Source: Paenibacillaceae bacterium (GTDB lineage: Bacteria > Bacillota > Clostridia > Lachnospirales > Lachnospiraceae). Taken from it: DNA of 55,879 nt. The notes beneath the pieces are model-generated. The model saw only the letters and a program-made list of their open reading frames with translations, made no database searches and was not told where the DNA came from. Below are positions 46,856 through 55,819 of this stretch, piece by piece; the first letter of the stretch is position 1, and each line of letters opens with the position of its first letter. Position numbers and translations under genes: made by a program. The DNA lies in assembly GCA_015057705.1 (NCBI GenBank), contig SVDU01000016.1:64849-120727 (forward strand), given 5' to 3'.

Positions 46856-46968
46856 CTGTACTTTTACAATATAAACGGTAAAACATTAGTACCTAGCTCC
46901 TGGTTAGTTTTTTTGAGATAATGTCTATAGCTTTAAAAAACTACATGCTTTTGGGAGGTACTTAATCT

Positions 46969-47316
46969 ATGGATAAAATCTCACATGAAATGCGGCTTGC
47001 CCAATGGACTTCCATTATCCGCGAATGTAACAGCAGCGGATTATCTAAGAAATCCTGGATAACTGCAAATGGAATTGACGAGAAACAATTCTATTATTGG
47101 CAGCGTCGTGTCAGGGAAGAAGTCTTTCAGGAACTGCAGCCGTCCCTTTCTCCTGCACAAACCTTTGTTGAACTAAATGTACCCTCATCAACTATCTCTC
47201 ATAGTGAACGGCCGGAGGCAATCCTTAGTATTGGGAATTGCGTTCTTGAATTCCAAAATACATTATCACCTATACTTCTTCAGACGATTATGCAGGTAAT
47301 GATTCATGCTGAATAA
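46969..47316 (+). CDS. tnpA: IS66 TnpA accessory protein
   Basis: A 115-residue protein with the helix-turn-helix typical of IS66 TnpA (RLAQWTSIIRECNSSGLSKK, then GIDEKQFYYWQRRVREEV). It helps the transposase find the element ends. GGGAGG lies upstream. It overlaps tnpB by 11 bases. Confidence 0.88.
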   Translation: MDKISHEMRLAQWTSIIRECNSSGLSKKSWITANGIDEKQFYYWQRRVREEVFQELQPSLSPAQTFVELNVPSSTISHSERPEAILSIGNCVLEFQNTLSPILLQTIMQVMIHAE

Positions 47317-47665
47317 TGCTACCGGATTTAGTAAGATCTACATCGCCTGTGGCTACACAAATCTAAGGCTTGGCATAGATGGTCTTTCCTTAATCGTTAA
47401 GGAACATTTTAAGCTGGATCCATTCATTCCGGGTATCCTTTTCCTGTTTTGTGGGAGACGCTCCGACCGGATTAAAGGTTTGCTTTGGGAGGAAGACGGA
47501 TTTCTGCTGCTTTATAAACGATTGGAGGCAGGGCGCTTTCAGTGGCCAAGAACCAGTGATGATGTAGCGGATATCACTCCTGAGCAGTATATCTGGCTGA
47601 TGCAGGGACTTACAATTGATCCCCAAAAGGTAATTCCTAAAGTTACACCCTCATCTCCCTTATGA
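47306..47665 (+). CDS. tnpB: IS66 TnpB accessory protein
   Basis: A 119-residue protein of the IS66 Orf2 family (IYIACGYTNLRLGIDGLS, then RSDRIKGLLWEEDGFLLLYK, RLEAGRFQWP). It is needed for transposition; its biochemical role is not settled. Complete. The 290 bases from here to tnpC are non-coding. Confidence 0.9.
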   Translation: MLNNATGFSKIYIACGYTNLRLGIDGLSLIVKEHFKLDPFIPGILFLFCGRRSDRIKGLLWEEDGFLLLYKRLEAGRFQWPRTSDDVADITPEQYIWLMQGLTIDPQKVIPKVTPSSPL

Positions 47666-47951
47666 TTTTTATGCAATTCGTAGAAAATAAAAAACATTTC
47701 ATGGGGCTTGCCGCCTTTCACATCGGAGGTTATCCACAGCCCTCTTCACAGCCGGGGAATAATCACCCAATACATTTTTGAGTGTTCCTGTGGCGGTGGA
47801 TAACGTTCCGGAAATCCTTTGATTTTACTTCATTTTTATCTCTTTTCTAAGCTGGCATCTTTCGTCATTATGACGAAGTCTCTTTTCCGTGCCATTCGCT
47901 TTTTAACCCGCTTTTGTGTATAATAGAATCATCACAAAAGCGGAGGTTCCC

Positions 47952-49562
47952 ATGGCATCCAAATATACAGAAGACGAATTGAATAAATGCAGTAAGAAGG
48001 TTCTTATTAGTCTCTTTCTTGCCATGCAGGAACAGATGGAGCAGTTAAACCGAAATATGGAGCTTCTGACGGAGCAGGTGGCTATTGCTAATCAGAAACG
48101 CTTCGGGCGATCCTCCGAAAAACTGGAAATCGATGGTCAACTCTCCATGAAAGAATGTTTTAATGAAGCTGAATTGACTGCCGATACTGCTCTCATCATT
48201 TCAGAGCCTGAAATGGAAGAGGTCTGTCCTCACCCCTACAGACGCAAAAAACACAAAGGAAAACGTGAGGAAGATTTACATGACATTGAAACAGAAGCTG
48301 TGCCTCATGAACTTTCCGAAGACCAGCTTACCGAGCTCTTTGGAAAAGATGGCTGGAAGCGTCTCCCGGATGAGGTCTATAAACGGCTCACATTCACTCC
48401 TGCATCTTTTAAAGTAGAAGAACATCATGTGGCAGTGTATGCAGGGAAAGATAATCAGACTATTATAAGGGCAGACCGTCCTATGGACTTACTCCGTAAC
48501 AGCATCGTAACTCCCTCCCTTGAGGCAGCTATTATGAATTCTAAATATGTGAATGCAATTCCGCTGTATCGTCTGGAACAGGAATTTGCGAGAAACGATG
48601 TTCACATCTCACGTCAGACCATGGCCAACTGGACGATTTTATGCGCAGAAAGATATCTCTCCCTACTATGGGATTATCTCCACAGCGAATTACATAAATG
48701 TCCGGTAATTCAGGCAGATGAAACGCCAGTTCTGGTTAACAATGATGGACGAGGTGCTGGATCAAAAAGCTATATGTGGGTTTACCGTACCGGAAAAATG
48801 TACGGAGCCCCTCCCATTGTACTCTATGAATACCAGAAAACCCGTAACACCAGCCATCCCCGGGAATTTCTGAAGAATTACAAGGGAATCTGTGTCACGG
48901 ATGGGTATCAGGTCTACCATACACTGGAGAAAGAACGGGAAGATCTGATCATAGCGGGGTGCTGGTCTCATTCACGGCGTAAATTTGCCGATGTAGTAAA
49001 GGCCGTCGGGAAGGATAAGGCCAAGGATACCCTTGCCTATCAGGCGCTAAAACAGATCAGTGCCATTTACAAGATTGAAGAAGATCTTGCAGAACTCTCA
49101 CCCGAGGAACGTGTAAAAAGGCGTCAACTTAGTGTTAAACCACTGGTGGAGGCTTTCTTTGCATGGATACATGAAAACCGTGATAAAGTTCCACCAAAAT
49201 CGGAGACAGGTAAGGGTTTTACTTATTGACTGAATCAGGAGAAATATCTAAAAGTATTTTTGGAAGACGGCATGGTTCCTGCAGATAACAATGCTGCAGA
49301 GCAGGCAATTCGTGGATTCTGTATTGGAAAAGCCAACTGGCACATGATTGATACCATCAACGGAGCAAAGGCAAGTGCAGTTATCTATAGCATTGCTGAA
49401 ACTGCAAAAGCCAACAACTTAAAGCCTTACAATTATTTCGAATATTTGCTGACAGAAATCCCGAAACATCAGGAAGATACCAGCCTGGATTTCATGAAAG
49501 AATTACTTCCATGGTCAGAATCACTTCCAAAAGAATGCCTTAAAACAGTAGTTAATAAATAA
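47952..49562 (+). pseudogene. tnpC: IS66 transposase TnpC with in-frame TGA
   Basis: An N-terminal leucine-zipper-like and zinc-finger region (LFLAMQEQMEQLNRN, FGRSSEKLE) is followed by the catalytic core with Asp in QADETP and Asp in CVTDGYQVY. At 49227-49229 a TGA interrupts the frame at a position that is normally Ser, Cys or Ala (Y-x-x-NQEKYL). The same frame then continues to 49562 with the catalytic Glu region DNNAAEQAIRGF and the C-terminal DUF. The DDE triad is therefore split and the element probably cannot move unless TGA is read through. The ATG at 47952 has CGGAGG upstream. Confidence 0.87.
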
Positions 49563-49571
49563 TAAAGTACG

Positions 49572-49591
49572 TGCCGCCAGTAATGGCGGCA
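49572..49591 (+). terminator. IS66 transposase hairpin
   Basis: TGCCGCCA-GTAA-TGGCGGCA is a perfect eight-pair stem ten bases past the tnpC stop, followed by TTATTGT. Confidence 0.55.
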
Positions 49592-49620
49592 TTATTGTAA
49601 AGGTACGAATGTTTTACCGT

Positions 49621-50025
49621 TTACTTTGCAATGACTGCAAATGAATTATCCCCAATTTCATACGTGATTATATTCTCATATGAAACTGTTTCGAAATAAT
49701 TTGATGAGTTTTTGAGATTCAGATTCGATTCTCTCCATGCATCATTATTTATTTTTATATATACATTTGGTATTTCAATTTTTGTCGATGCATGTTTACG
49801 TATTATATCTAGCAGATCTTGGTACTTAACTTCTGCCAGTGAGTATATATTAACCAAATGCATTTCTTGCTTATTGAGTTCAGATCCCTCTCCTATGGTA
49901 CAAATAATTGAAATATATTTATCTTGTATCAAACTAATAGTTGGGTAAAATCCTGTCTTGTCAATGCTCTCCCAATCAAAATACTTAACAGTATTATTAT
50001 ATTTTAAGTAAAAACCTTTTAGCAT
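49621..50025 (-). pseudogene. 5' part of unknown gene split by IS66
   Basis: Encodes 134 residues; the stop codon is the TAA of the element's own inverted repeat. Upstream the frame continues without an ATG (KDKGIYLYHNKKSDPD), so the true start is lost or lies in a broken part. The protein looks cytoplasmic and of mixed alpha/beta type (DLLDIIRKHAST, NVYIKINNDAWRESNLNL). I recognise no family. The 3' half lies on the other side of the element at 46670-46870. Confidence 0.65.
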
Positions 50026-50109
50026 ATCCGGATCTGACTTCTTATTATGGTATAAATAAATTCCCTTATCTTTTAATTCGGCTACTAAATTTTTGTTTTA
50101 AAATCATAG

Positions 50110-50202
50110 CTTTTTGTGCTTTTAACTGCTAGTGCAGGACTTTTTGGCAGTGCTAATGCAGCAATTATCACTATTAATCCTAATGTAAAAATACTAAACT
50201 AA
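50110..50202 (+). pseudogene. Signal-peptide-like relic
   Basis: A 30-residue open frame without a start reads LLTASAGLFGSANAAIITIN and then ends. It looks like the end of a Sec signal peptide of a small secreted protein. It overlaps the 3' end of the second Xre-DUF5680 gene on the other strand and may be chance. Confidence 0.25.
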
Positions 50203-50865
50203 TACACCTCCATGATAAAAACACTCATAAACTTTAATATTCTGGCAGTAAATTTCTTCGTAGCCCTGAAACCAGTCCATATCTCCAATTACCTTAGTTT
50301 TATATGTGTACTCTCCAGATTGATAAAATTCCGGACCTCTATAAGGTAATTCTTTTGTTGCTGATCCTAATACTTCTTTTAAGAAATCACCGCTAAATCT
50401 TTCGTCTAAGTTTCTTCCAAAGTAATTCATTGAATAAATTGCTTTTCCCTTTTTCCAGATAGCTTCCTCCCCGGAAAATTTTTCCCCACCTAACCATGTA
50501 TCATAATATTGGTAATCGCCTTTTGTGTAGCTATAATCATTTGAGCCAGGTCTTGATGCGCCGCAAGGTTCAGCATAGCCAGCGTAAGTGTTTTTAATTG
50601 CCTCCAATTTAAAATCTATTAGTTCATCCATGTCATTATCATAGACGATTTCTATAGATTTACTGCATTGATTGTCTTTGACAAGATAATCAACCGTTAT
50701 ATGAAATAATTCACTTAATTGTATTAGATTCATTATGTCAGGGTACACCATGCCGCTCTCCCATTTTGTGACTGCCTGGCGGGATACATTTAATTTTTCT
50801 GCTAATTCTTCCTGGGTGATGCCTTTGGATTTTCGGATAATCTGTAATTTGTCTGAGAATGTCAT
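50194..50865 (-). CDS. Xre-family regulator with DUF5680 domain, copy 2
   Basis: The same 223-residue length and domains as the protein at 39840-40511; only about nine residues differ (for example KDNQCSK for KDNECSK, SATKELPY for SAPRELPY, EFYQSG for EFFQSG). The similarity continues about 100 bases into the upstream promoter region, so the duplication included the control region. Downstream sequence differs at once after the stop codon. Confidence 0.9.
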   Translation of the reverse strand: MTFSDKLQIIRKSKGITQEELAEKLNVSRQAVTKWESGMVYPDIMNLIQLSELFHITVDYLVKDNQCSKSIEIVYDNDMDELIDFKLEAIKNTYAGYAEPCGASRPGSNDYSYTKGDYQYYDTWLGGEKFSGEEAIWKKGKAIYSMNYFGRNLDERFSGDFLKEVLGSATKELPYRGPEFYQSGEYTYKTKVIGDMDWFQGYEEIYCQNIKVYECFYHGGVLV

Positions 50866-50987
50866 TATTATTGTTCCTCCATATTTATGATTACTTTCTT
50901 ATGCAGAATACCATATAAATCAAGACTGGAAAAGCAATGGAGAGTTACATTAAAGATACTAATCGTTGCATTAAATAAATACTCATT

Positions 50988-51212
50988 GAGCCGTTTAAAT
51001 TCACTAATCACGCTGATGGCTTCCAACTGCTGATTCTCAAATTCGAATCATTTGATAAGGACAGCACCTTCATCGGTCTTGAGTCGACGTCACACTACGG
51101 TGATAATCTTGTTCGATACCTTGTTGCCAGTCTTTACAAAGTGTGTGTTCTCAAACCTTTTATGACGACTCAGATGCGAAAGAATACTGATATTTTCTTT
51201 TTGAGCTGGTAA
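50988..51212 (+). pseudogene. IS110-family transposase relic
   Basis: A start-less open frame reads FTNHADGFQLLILKFESFDK, then TFIGLESTSHYGDNLVRYL, KVCVLKP and a stop. These are the first catalytic blocks of the RuvC-like domain of IS110 transposases (in intact proteins the Glu in GLEST precedes HYG). The rest of the element is missing. Confidence 0.7.
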
Positions 51213-51355
51213 ATAGTTAAGATAATGTCATTTACAAAAATACCACCGGCTACCTATCAGCTTAAATACGATTTGCGTTAGAATCTCGACTCTAGATTAA
51301 GGCATTTGTTTAAGTTCAGCTTCTACATATTCTAATGACTTGTTAATTGTATCAT

Positions 51356-51610
51356 CTATGCCACTTTTTTATATCTTTTATTAAAAACCATAGTAAAGCC
51401 ATTGTTAAGGATATTATCAAATAATTCAGTATTATTTGTCTGATTCGTATTGTATATAACGCTTCCATAGTCTACATCATATATAAGATGTGCATCAAAC
51501 TTACCAGCATAACGTTTATTAAGCTCAGCTATAATATCCTCGTCATAATATGTAGGATAATTAAAAATACTATTTGAAAAATGGTTATACTCCTTTACAT
51601 TATTCACCAT
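51356..51610 (-). CDS. Small protein of unknown function
   Basis: About 84 residues from the ATG at 51610, 91 from one at 51631. No signal peptide or membrane segment; rich in Asn and Tyr (FNYPTYYDEDIIAELNKRY, then AHLIYDVDYGSVIYNTN). It begins inside the end of the secreted 79-residue ORF in another frame. Either the two are coupled genes or one former gene with a frameshift. I recognise no family. Confidence 0.5.
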   Translation of the reverse strand: MVNNVKEYNHFSNSIFNYPTYYDEDIIAELNKRYAGKFDAHLIYDVDYGSVIYNTNQTNNTELFDNILNNGFTMVFNKRYKKVA

Positions 51611-51839
51611 CTTTATAGCACGGTGCACCATTTAGATATACACCCGTTGAAAACTCTGAGGAATTATATTTTCTTGATGTACTTGCCGGCCCAAATGCAT
51701 CTAATTGATATACATGTACAGTATCAATTCCATCTGCTGGCGGTGCTTTATAACCAGCTGCAAAAACACTACCAGATGAAGTAGTGACCAGTGATAAAAC
51801 ACAAAGTGTAGCTGCTAATACTTTTTTTCCCTTTTTCAT
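51600..51839 (-). CDS. Small secreted peptide of unknown function
   Basis: The 79 residues start with a good signal peptide (KKVLAATLCVLSLVTTSS, cut near VFA at 27). The mature part would be about 52 residues, polar, with one Cys (TVHVYQLDAFGPASTSRKY, then STGVYLNGAPCYKDGE). GGGGTTAATT lies upstream of the ATG. It does not carry the GG leader or Trp/His pattern of lactococcin 972 peptides. Possibly a bacteriocin-like peptide or the front of a frameshifted secreted protein. Confidence 0.5.
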   Translation of the reverse strand: MKKGKKVLAATLCVLSLVTTSSGSVFAAGYKAPPADGIDTVHVYQLDAFGPASTSRKYNSSEFSTGVYLNGAPCYKDGE

Positions 51840-52321
51840 AGTAATTAACCCCTTTCATGTGAGTGATTAAAAAACAATAGTTACTGCTTTAAATTGTTTC
51901 ATTATATTGCCTAAAAACAAACATCACCTTCTTTCATGGATTGTAACACTTTTTAATATTGTATTGTATTACTATATCAATAATATAATACAATATAAGA
52001 ATTGTCAAGATTGTTGTAAATTATATACTTCAAAACATAAATAAATCTAAGTATTTTATATCAATTATATGTTTTTTTTATTTTTATATATGTTTATAAT
52101 TTAAAAATAGAATTGTAAAAAATAACATCAAAATAGATAGACAATATTATTATTAATACCAAATATATCAATACAATAACATTATCTCGATTTTCTGAAG
52201 AGTATTATGGAATGACATTATGGGATATAAAAAAGCAGAAAATCTGGTTTGATTCACTGCTTCTGTTGCCATTGAAAGAGTAGCGGTTGTTTAGTTTATT
52301 AAAATTCAGTTGGATTGTAAT
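51840..52321. other. AT-rich gap without a recognised gene
   Basis: Very AT-rich sequence, unlike the first 39 kb, with no coding frame or strong hairpin that I can support. It may contain the promoter of the small secreted peptide near 51890-51960. Confidence 0.5.
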
Positions 52322-52948
52322 TTATATGTTTAATAATTTTTCGAATATTACATTCATACATCCTATTTTTATTAATAATAAAGTCATTGCTGCAGTAATT
52401 AATATAATAGGTAGGTAACGCTTCACCTTTTGAGGAATATAAATTAAAAGACACACTATCATACATAAATAGGCTACTAGAAGTAATATATTATCTCTTC
52501 CTGTTATATACCATTCCATACACAATGCTATGATTGGCAAAGCCGCAAGAATATTAGCAATGCTTTTATTTTCCCTTGCATACCACATAGCAGATGCGCA
52601 GATTGGTGTAATTAACGATATAATGCTCCATAAAATTATTTGTGATTTCGGAAAGAAACCAAGAAACAAAATTGTATAAGCATAATATGTCAAAATCATT
52701 GTGAAAAAAAAGCTAAATACTCTAAGTGCTGCATGTAATGGTGTATTTGAATAAACAGCTAATAGTGTTGAGACAAAAATCCAAATACCAAACCTCCCAA
52801 ATATATCATCCAATATTGGAAACTCCCCTGTAATCCTTGGAACATCCACAAGCTTTGCTACCAATCCTAAAAATATACCAATTATTGCTGAATAAATAAT
52901 TGAATGACATTCTATATTTATCTTATTTTTTCTATATTTACATTGCAA
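52322..52948 (-). CDS. Membrane protein of unknown function (DUF6518-like)
   Basis: Protein of 208 residues with about six hydrophobic segments. Conserved-looking parts are GLVAKLVDVPRITGEFPILDD and FGRFGIWIFVSTLLAVYS near the N-terminus. It may belong to the DUF6518 group of Firmicute membrane proteins; I am not sure of this. No partner gene is near; it is surrounded by IS relics and is AT-rich. Confidence 0.65.
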   Translation of the reverse strand: MQCKYRKNKINIECHSIIYSAIIGIFLGLVAKLVDVPRITGEFPILDDIFGRFGIWIFVSTLLAVYSNTPLHAALRVFSFFFTMILTYYAYTILFLGFFPKSQIILWSIISLITPICASAMWYARENKSIANILAALPIIALCMEWYITGRDNILLLVAYLCMIVCLLIYIPQKVKRYLPIILITAAMTLLLIKIGCMNVIFEKLLNI

Positions 52949-52975
52949 ATTTATACCTCCTCACGCTTCCCTTTA

Positions 52976-53036
52976 TTTACTCTCCAGATTTATAGATTTC
53001 CTGACCTCTTTAAGGTAATCTTCTCAGAGCTGATCC
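52976..53036 (-). pseudogene. Fragment of a third DUF5680 gene
   Basis: About 60 bases resemble the GEYTYK-to-GSAPRELPYRGPEF coding part of the two complete copies (ACTCTCCAGATT, GACCTCT, AAGGTAAT and CTGATCC are shared). It abuts the IS21 relic. Confidence 0.55.
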
Positions 53037-53197
53037 CAGCAAGGACTTCACCGATCTGGTTTTTATCAAGAAGCCAAGATATGTTTTTTGGGGCTTTCTT
53101 AAGAACACTGTTGACCGTCTTTTTAGAGACACTGCAACTGTCTGCAATAGATGAGATTGAGACTCTGAAGTTTCAGAATCTCACGATACTTCATCAT
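53035..53197 (-). pseudogene. istA: IS21 IstA N-terminal relic
   Basis: The minus strand encodes MKYREILKLQSL, and after a frameshift ADSCSVSKKTVNSVLKKAPK. These correspond to the first 45 residues of the IstA at 55079 (KYREILRLSSI, then SCSVSKKTVNKVLKKAQE). The remainder is deleted. Confidence 0.65.
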
Positions 53198-53334
53198 GAA
53201 AGTAACCTTCTTATAATGAATTTACACCGGTTTGGTGCATGTCACTAAATAAATTACCTCTAATTAAGACATTCAATAGCCGTTTGGTAAAATAAAGTCA
53301 CTACAACCAAAGCTCACAAAGGTGGCTATAGAAC

Positions 53335-53547
53335 ATGTCCGATAACATTATACAATTAAATCAAGAACTTATCCATAACGAATTGAAAGATTTAGTACGT
53401 AAAAGCGTTGAGGAAACACTTAACGCCTTGCTTGATCATAAAGCAGATGAACTCTTTAATGCCGAAAATGCGAGTGTTCCGGTTAAAGTAAAGGACATTA
53501 TTCCGAAGGCCTTACTCATCATTCCATACTTACCAATATGGTATTAA
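53335..53547 (+). pseudogene. IS256-family transposase N-terminal relic
   Basis: The first about 45 residues (IIQLNQELIHNELKDLVRKS, VEETLNALLDHKADELFNAE) are those of IS256-type transposases of Lachnospiraceae. The sequence then leaves the family and ends after 25 more residues, so this is a truncated or fused remnant. Confidence 0.65.
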
Positions 53548-53592
53548 TCATGATAAGCTGATGTTAGGTGTTAAATAGTCACCTTTATTTAG

Positions 53593-54888
53593 AATAAAAA
53601 AAGAGATGAACAACCATATAATGTTGACAATTATCTAGCGTATATACCTGAAAACATTGATGATTTTTTTAGGCACTATTTTAGTTGCATTATAGGATTT
53701 TACATACATTTTTTTCGAAAAAACGAGTTTAATTCTGACTCATTATCACATAAACTAAGTATACTAAATAAAAGTTGCCATGAAGAACATGAATTTAGTA
53801 AGTCACAATACAAAAAGTTTTTTAAGAAATTATATAAAATAATAAATAAAGAAGTTCCAAACGAATATTTATTGATATCTTATACTAAAAATATTTCAAA
53901 ACTATTTTTATCATTATATTCAATAAAACAATACATTACGCCGGGATATACGTATTTTAAAATTTCTTTTCCACTTAAAACCTACAATAATCAATTCAAT
54001 AGATTTCTCAAATGCTATGATGCTTTTAAAGCTTTTCAGTATTTAAAAGAATGTGAATACAATTATAACAATAATTCAGCAAATTTATCTGAAGATTATG
54101 TGTACGATATTGATGATATTAAAATAAAAGATATTTTTAATGAAAAATTCATTCTACCTGTAGAATTATTTACTACAAGTAATTTTTTATTGTCAACTGG
54201 CGAAAAAAATATTCTTACCTTATTGAGTGAATTAACCTATTTAAAAAGATTTACCTTACAACAGCCATTACGTACATGGACAGATAATAAGACATTTTTA
54301 GTTTTGATCGATGAAATTGAAGCAAGTATGCATCTCGATTGGTCAAGACAATTTATAAATTTTTTAGTAGAATATTTAGATTCACAATCCTTCAAAGCAC
54401 TAAATACCCCAACATCTTTTTCTGAAGGAAATTATAATATTCAATTGATTTTTTCAACACATTCTCCATTTATGTTATCTGACATTGTTAATAATTCAAC
54501 CATTGCTTTAAAAAGGTTATCTAATCATACTTCTAGTCAAGAAATATTATCTACTTTTGCTCAAAACATTCAAGTGATTATGCATAACTCCTTGTTTATA
54601 GATAATTGTTTTGGCGAATATGCTAAAAACATGTTAAATATATTATTAAATTGGCTCAATCCTGATACAGAAACGCCTGAAAACATAAAACAAACAATAA
54701 TATATTTAATCGGGCAGATTGGTGAACCAATAATTAAAAAGAAACTTTTGGATATGTATTCAAAAAAATATTTAGATAATTCAATATCTCCAGAACAACA
54801 GGATTTAATGAATAATATCCAGACTCTATATGGTGAATTTAATGATGACACTATAAAAAAAATTAAGCAATTATTTACTAATAAATAG
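53593..54888 (+). pseudogene. AAA ATPase lacking its N-terminus
   Basis: An open frame of 431 codons starts without ATG right behind the IS256 relic; the first ATG is at 53872. It contains an ABC-type Walker B (LVLIDEIEASMHLDW), a signature-like LLSTGEKNILTLLSEL and a switch His in LIFSTHSPFMLSDI. The Walker A part should lie upstream and is missing, so ATP binding is impossible as it stands. The C-terminal 120 residues are helical. The layout recalls AAA proteins of phage-defence systems, but no partner is preserved. Strongly AT-rich, unlike the genes before 39 kb. Confidence 0.7.
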
Positions 54889-54944
54889 AATCAAGCACAA
54901 AGAAAAAAACGTTACAACTGAATAATCCGGAACTAATTACACCA

Positions 54945-55819
54945 TGTGTCCGGTGACAGGAAACCGCTATTCCAGTTTAGTGGAAACCGCCTTTCCGGTG
55001 ATGGAAACCAGCTATATATGTCCCTTATAATGTATCTATGCACCATATGGTGTAAATACATTTTAAGGAGGTCATCACATGACCAAATATCGCGAAATCC
55101 TTCGCCTTTCAAGCATTGGATTCAGCCAACAAAACATTGCTTACAGTTGCAGTGTTTCCAAGAAGACGGTAAATAAGGTTTTAAAGAAAGCCCAAGAGCT
55201 TAAAATCTCTTGGCCATTATCTGAAACCCAGACCGATGCTGTACTAGCAGAGATATTATTCCCATCTGCTAAATCTCTTTCTGAAGGTAAAAACAAACGT
55301 ATACCTGACTTTGCCCACGTCCGCAAAGAACTACTCCGCAATGGTGTCAGTAAGAAGCTCCTATGGACAGAATACATGGAGGAGTGCCGTCTAAATAGTG
55401 AGGAACCACTCATGTATTCTCAGTTCTGTTATTACATCCAACAGGATGAACAGAAACGTCGCGCTACCATGCATATCAATCGGAGGCCGGGCGAACAAGT
55501 GGAGGTTGATTGGGCTGGAGATCCGGCACATATCATTGATCCTGATACCGGTGAAATCATCAATGCCTACGTATTCATTGGTGTTATGACATATAGTCAG
55601 TTTACGTATGCAGAAGCATTCATTAATGAGAAACAACGGGCTTGGATTGCTGCGCATGTTCACATGTATGAATACTTCGGTGGCGTTGCAAAGATACTGG
55701 TTCCAGATAATTGTAAGACCGCCGTTGTTCATAATGGTGGCTGGTATAATCAACAATTAAATACTGTATATCATGAAATGGCAGAACACTATGGAACCGC
55801 TATGTTTAGTGTAAAATAA
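54945..55819 (+). mobile_element. IS21-family element, left end and broken istA
   Basis: The left end has the typical multiple repeats: GTCCGGTGACAGGAAACC, then TTTAGTGGAAACCGC and TTCCGGTGATGGAAACC. IstA follows; the reading frame leaves the family at about 55805, where other sequence (possibly another insertion) begins. Confidence 0.7.
55079..55819 (+). pseudogene. istA: IstA transposase, 3'-truncated
   Basis: Only 246 residues instead of about 500. The N-terminal helix-turn-helix (KYREILRLSSIGFSQQNIAY, SCSVSKKTVNKVLKK) and the first catalytic Asp residues (VEVDWAGD, LVPDNCKTAV) are present. The family sequence ends at HYGTA, after which MFSVK and a stop follow. The third acidic residue and the C-terminal domain are lost, and IstB is outside the window or absent. 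AAGGAGG precedes the ATG. Confidence 0.8.

Larger units (their letters stand above)
46670..46870 (-). pseudogene. 3' part of the gene split by IS66
   Basis: Read on the minus strand after removing the element, the frame of the ORF at 49621-50025 continues here without a break: SFAVIV, then KVQVSPSLFIGEFVIEYIF and DDEKEEFIP, to a stop at 46670. It thus adds about 65 residues. The product is not recognised. The terminator at 46703 lies within the end of this frame, so the original stop may have been earlier. Confidence 0.65.
46871..49624 (+). mobile_element. IS66-family insertion sequence with target duplication
   Basis: The element is bounded by inverted repeats: TAAACGGTAAAACATT on the left and its complement on the right (AATGTTTTACCGTTTA). 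TTTACAAT (46863-46870) and TTTGCAAT (49625-49632) flank it, an 8-bp target duplication with one change, as IS66 elements make. It carries tnpA, tnpB and a tnpC broken by one in-frame TGA. It interrupts an unknown gene on the opposite strand. Confidence 0.85.

Noticed and set aside
49227-49229. TGA in TnpC as selenocysteine or a recoded codon
   Set aside because: No hairpin-type SECIS element or enzyme need for selenium; a point mutation in an IS gene is simpler.
51600-51839. Lactococcin 972-type bacteriocin
   Set aside because: The mature part lacks the Trp, His and Gly pattern of that family; left as unknown secreted peptide.
52904-53248. Plus-strand frame of 114 residues
   Set aside because: The opposite strand encodes relics of DUF5680 and IstA over the same bases, which explains the open frame.
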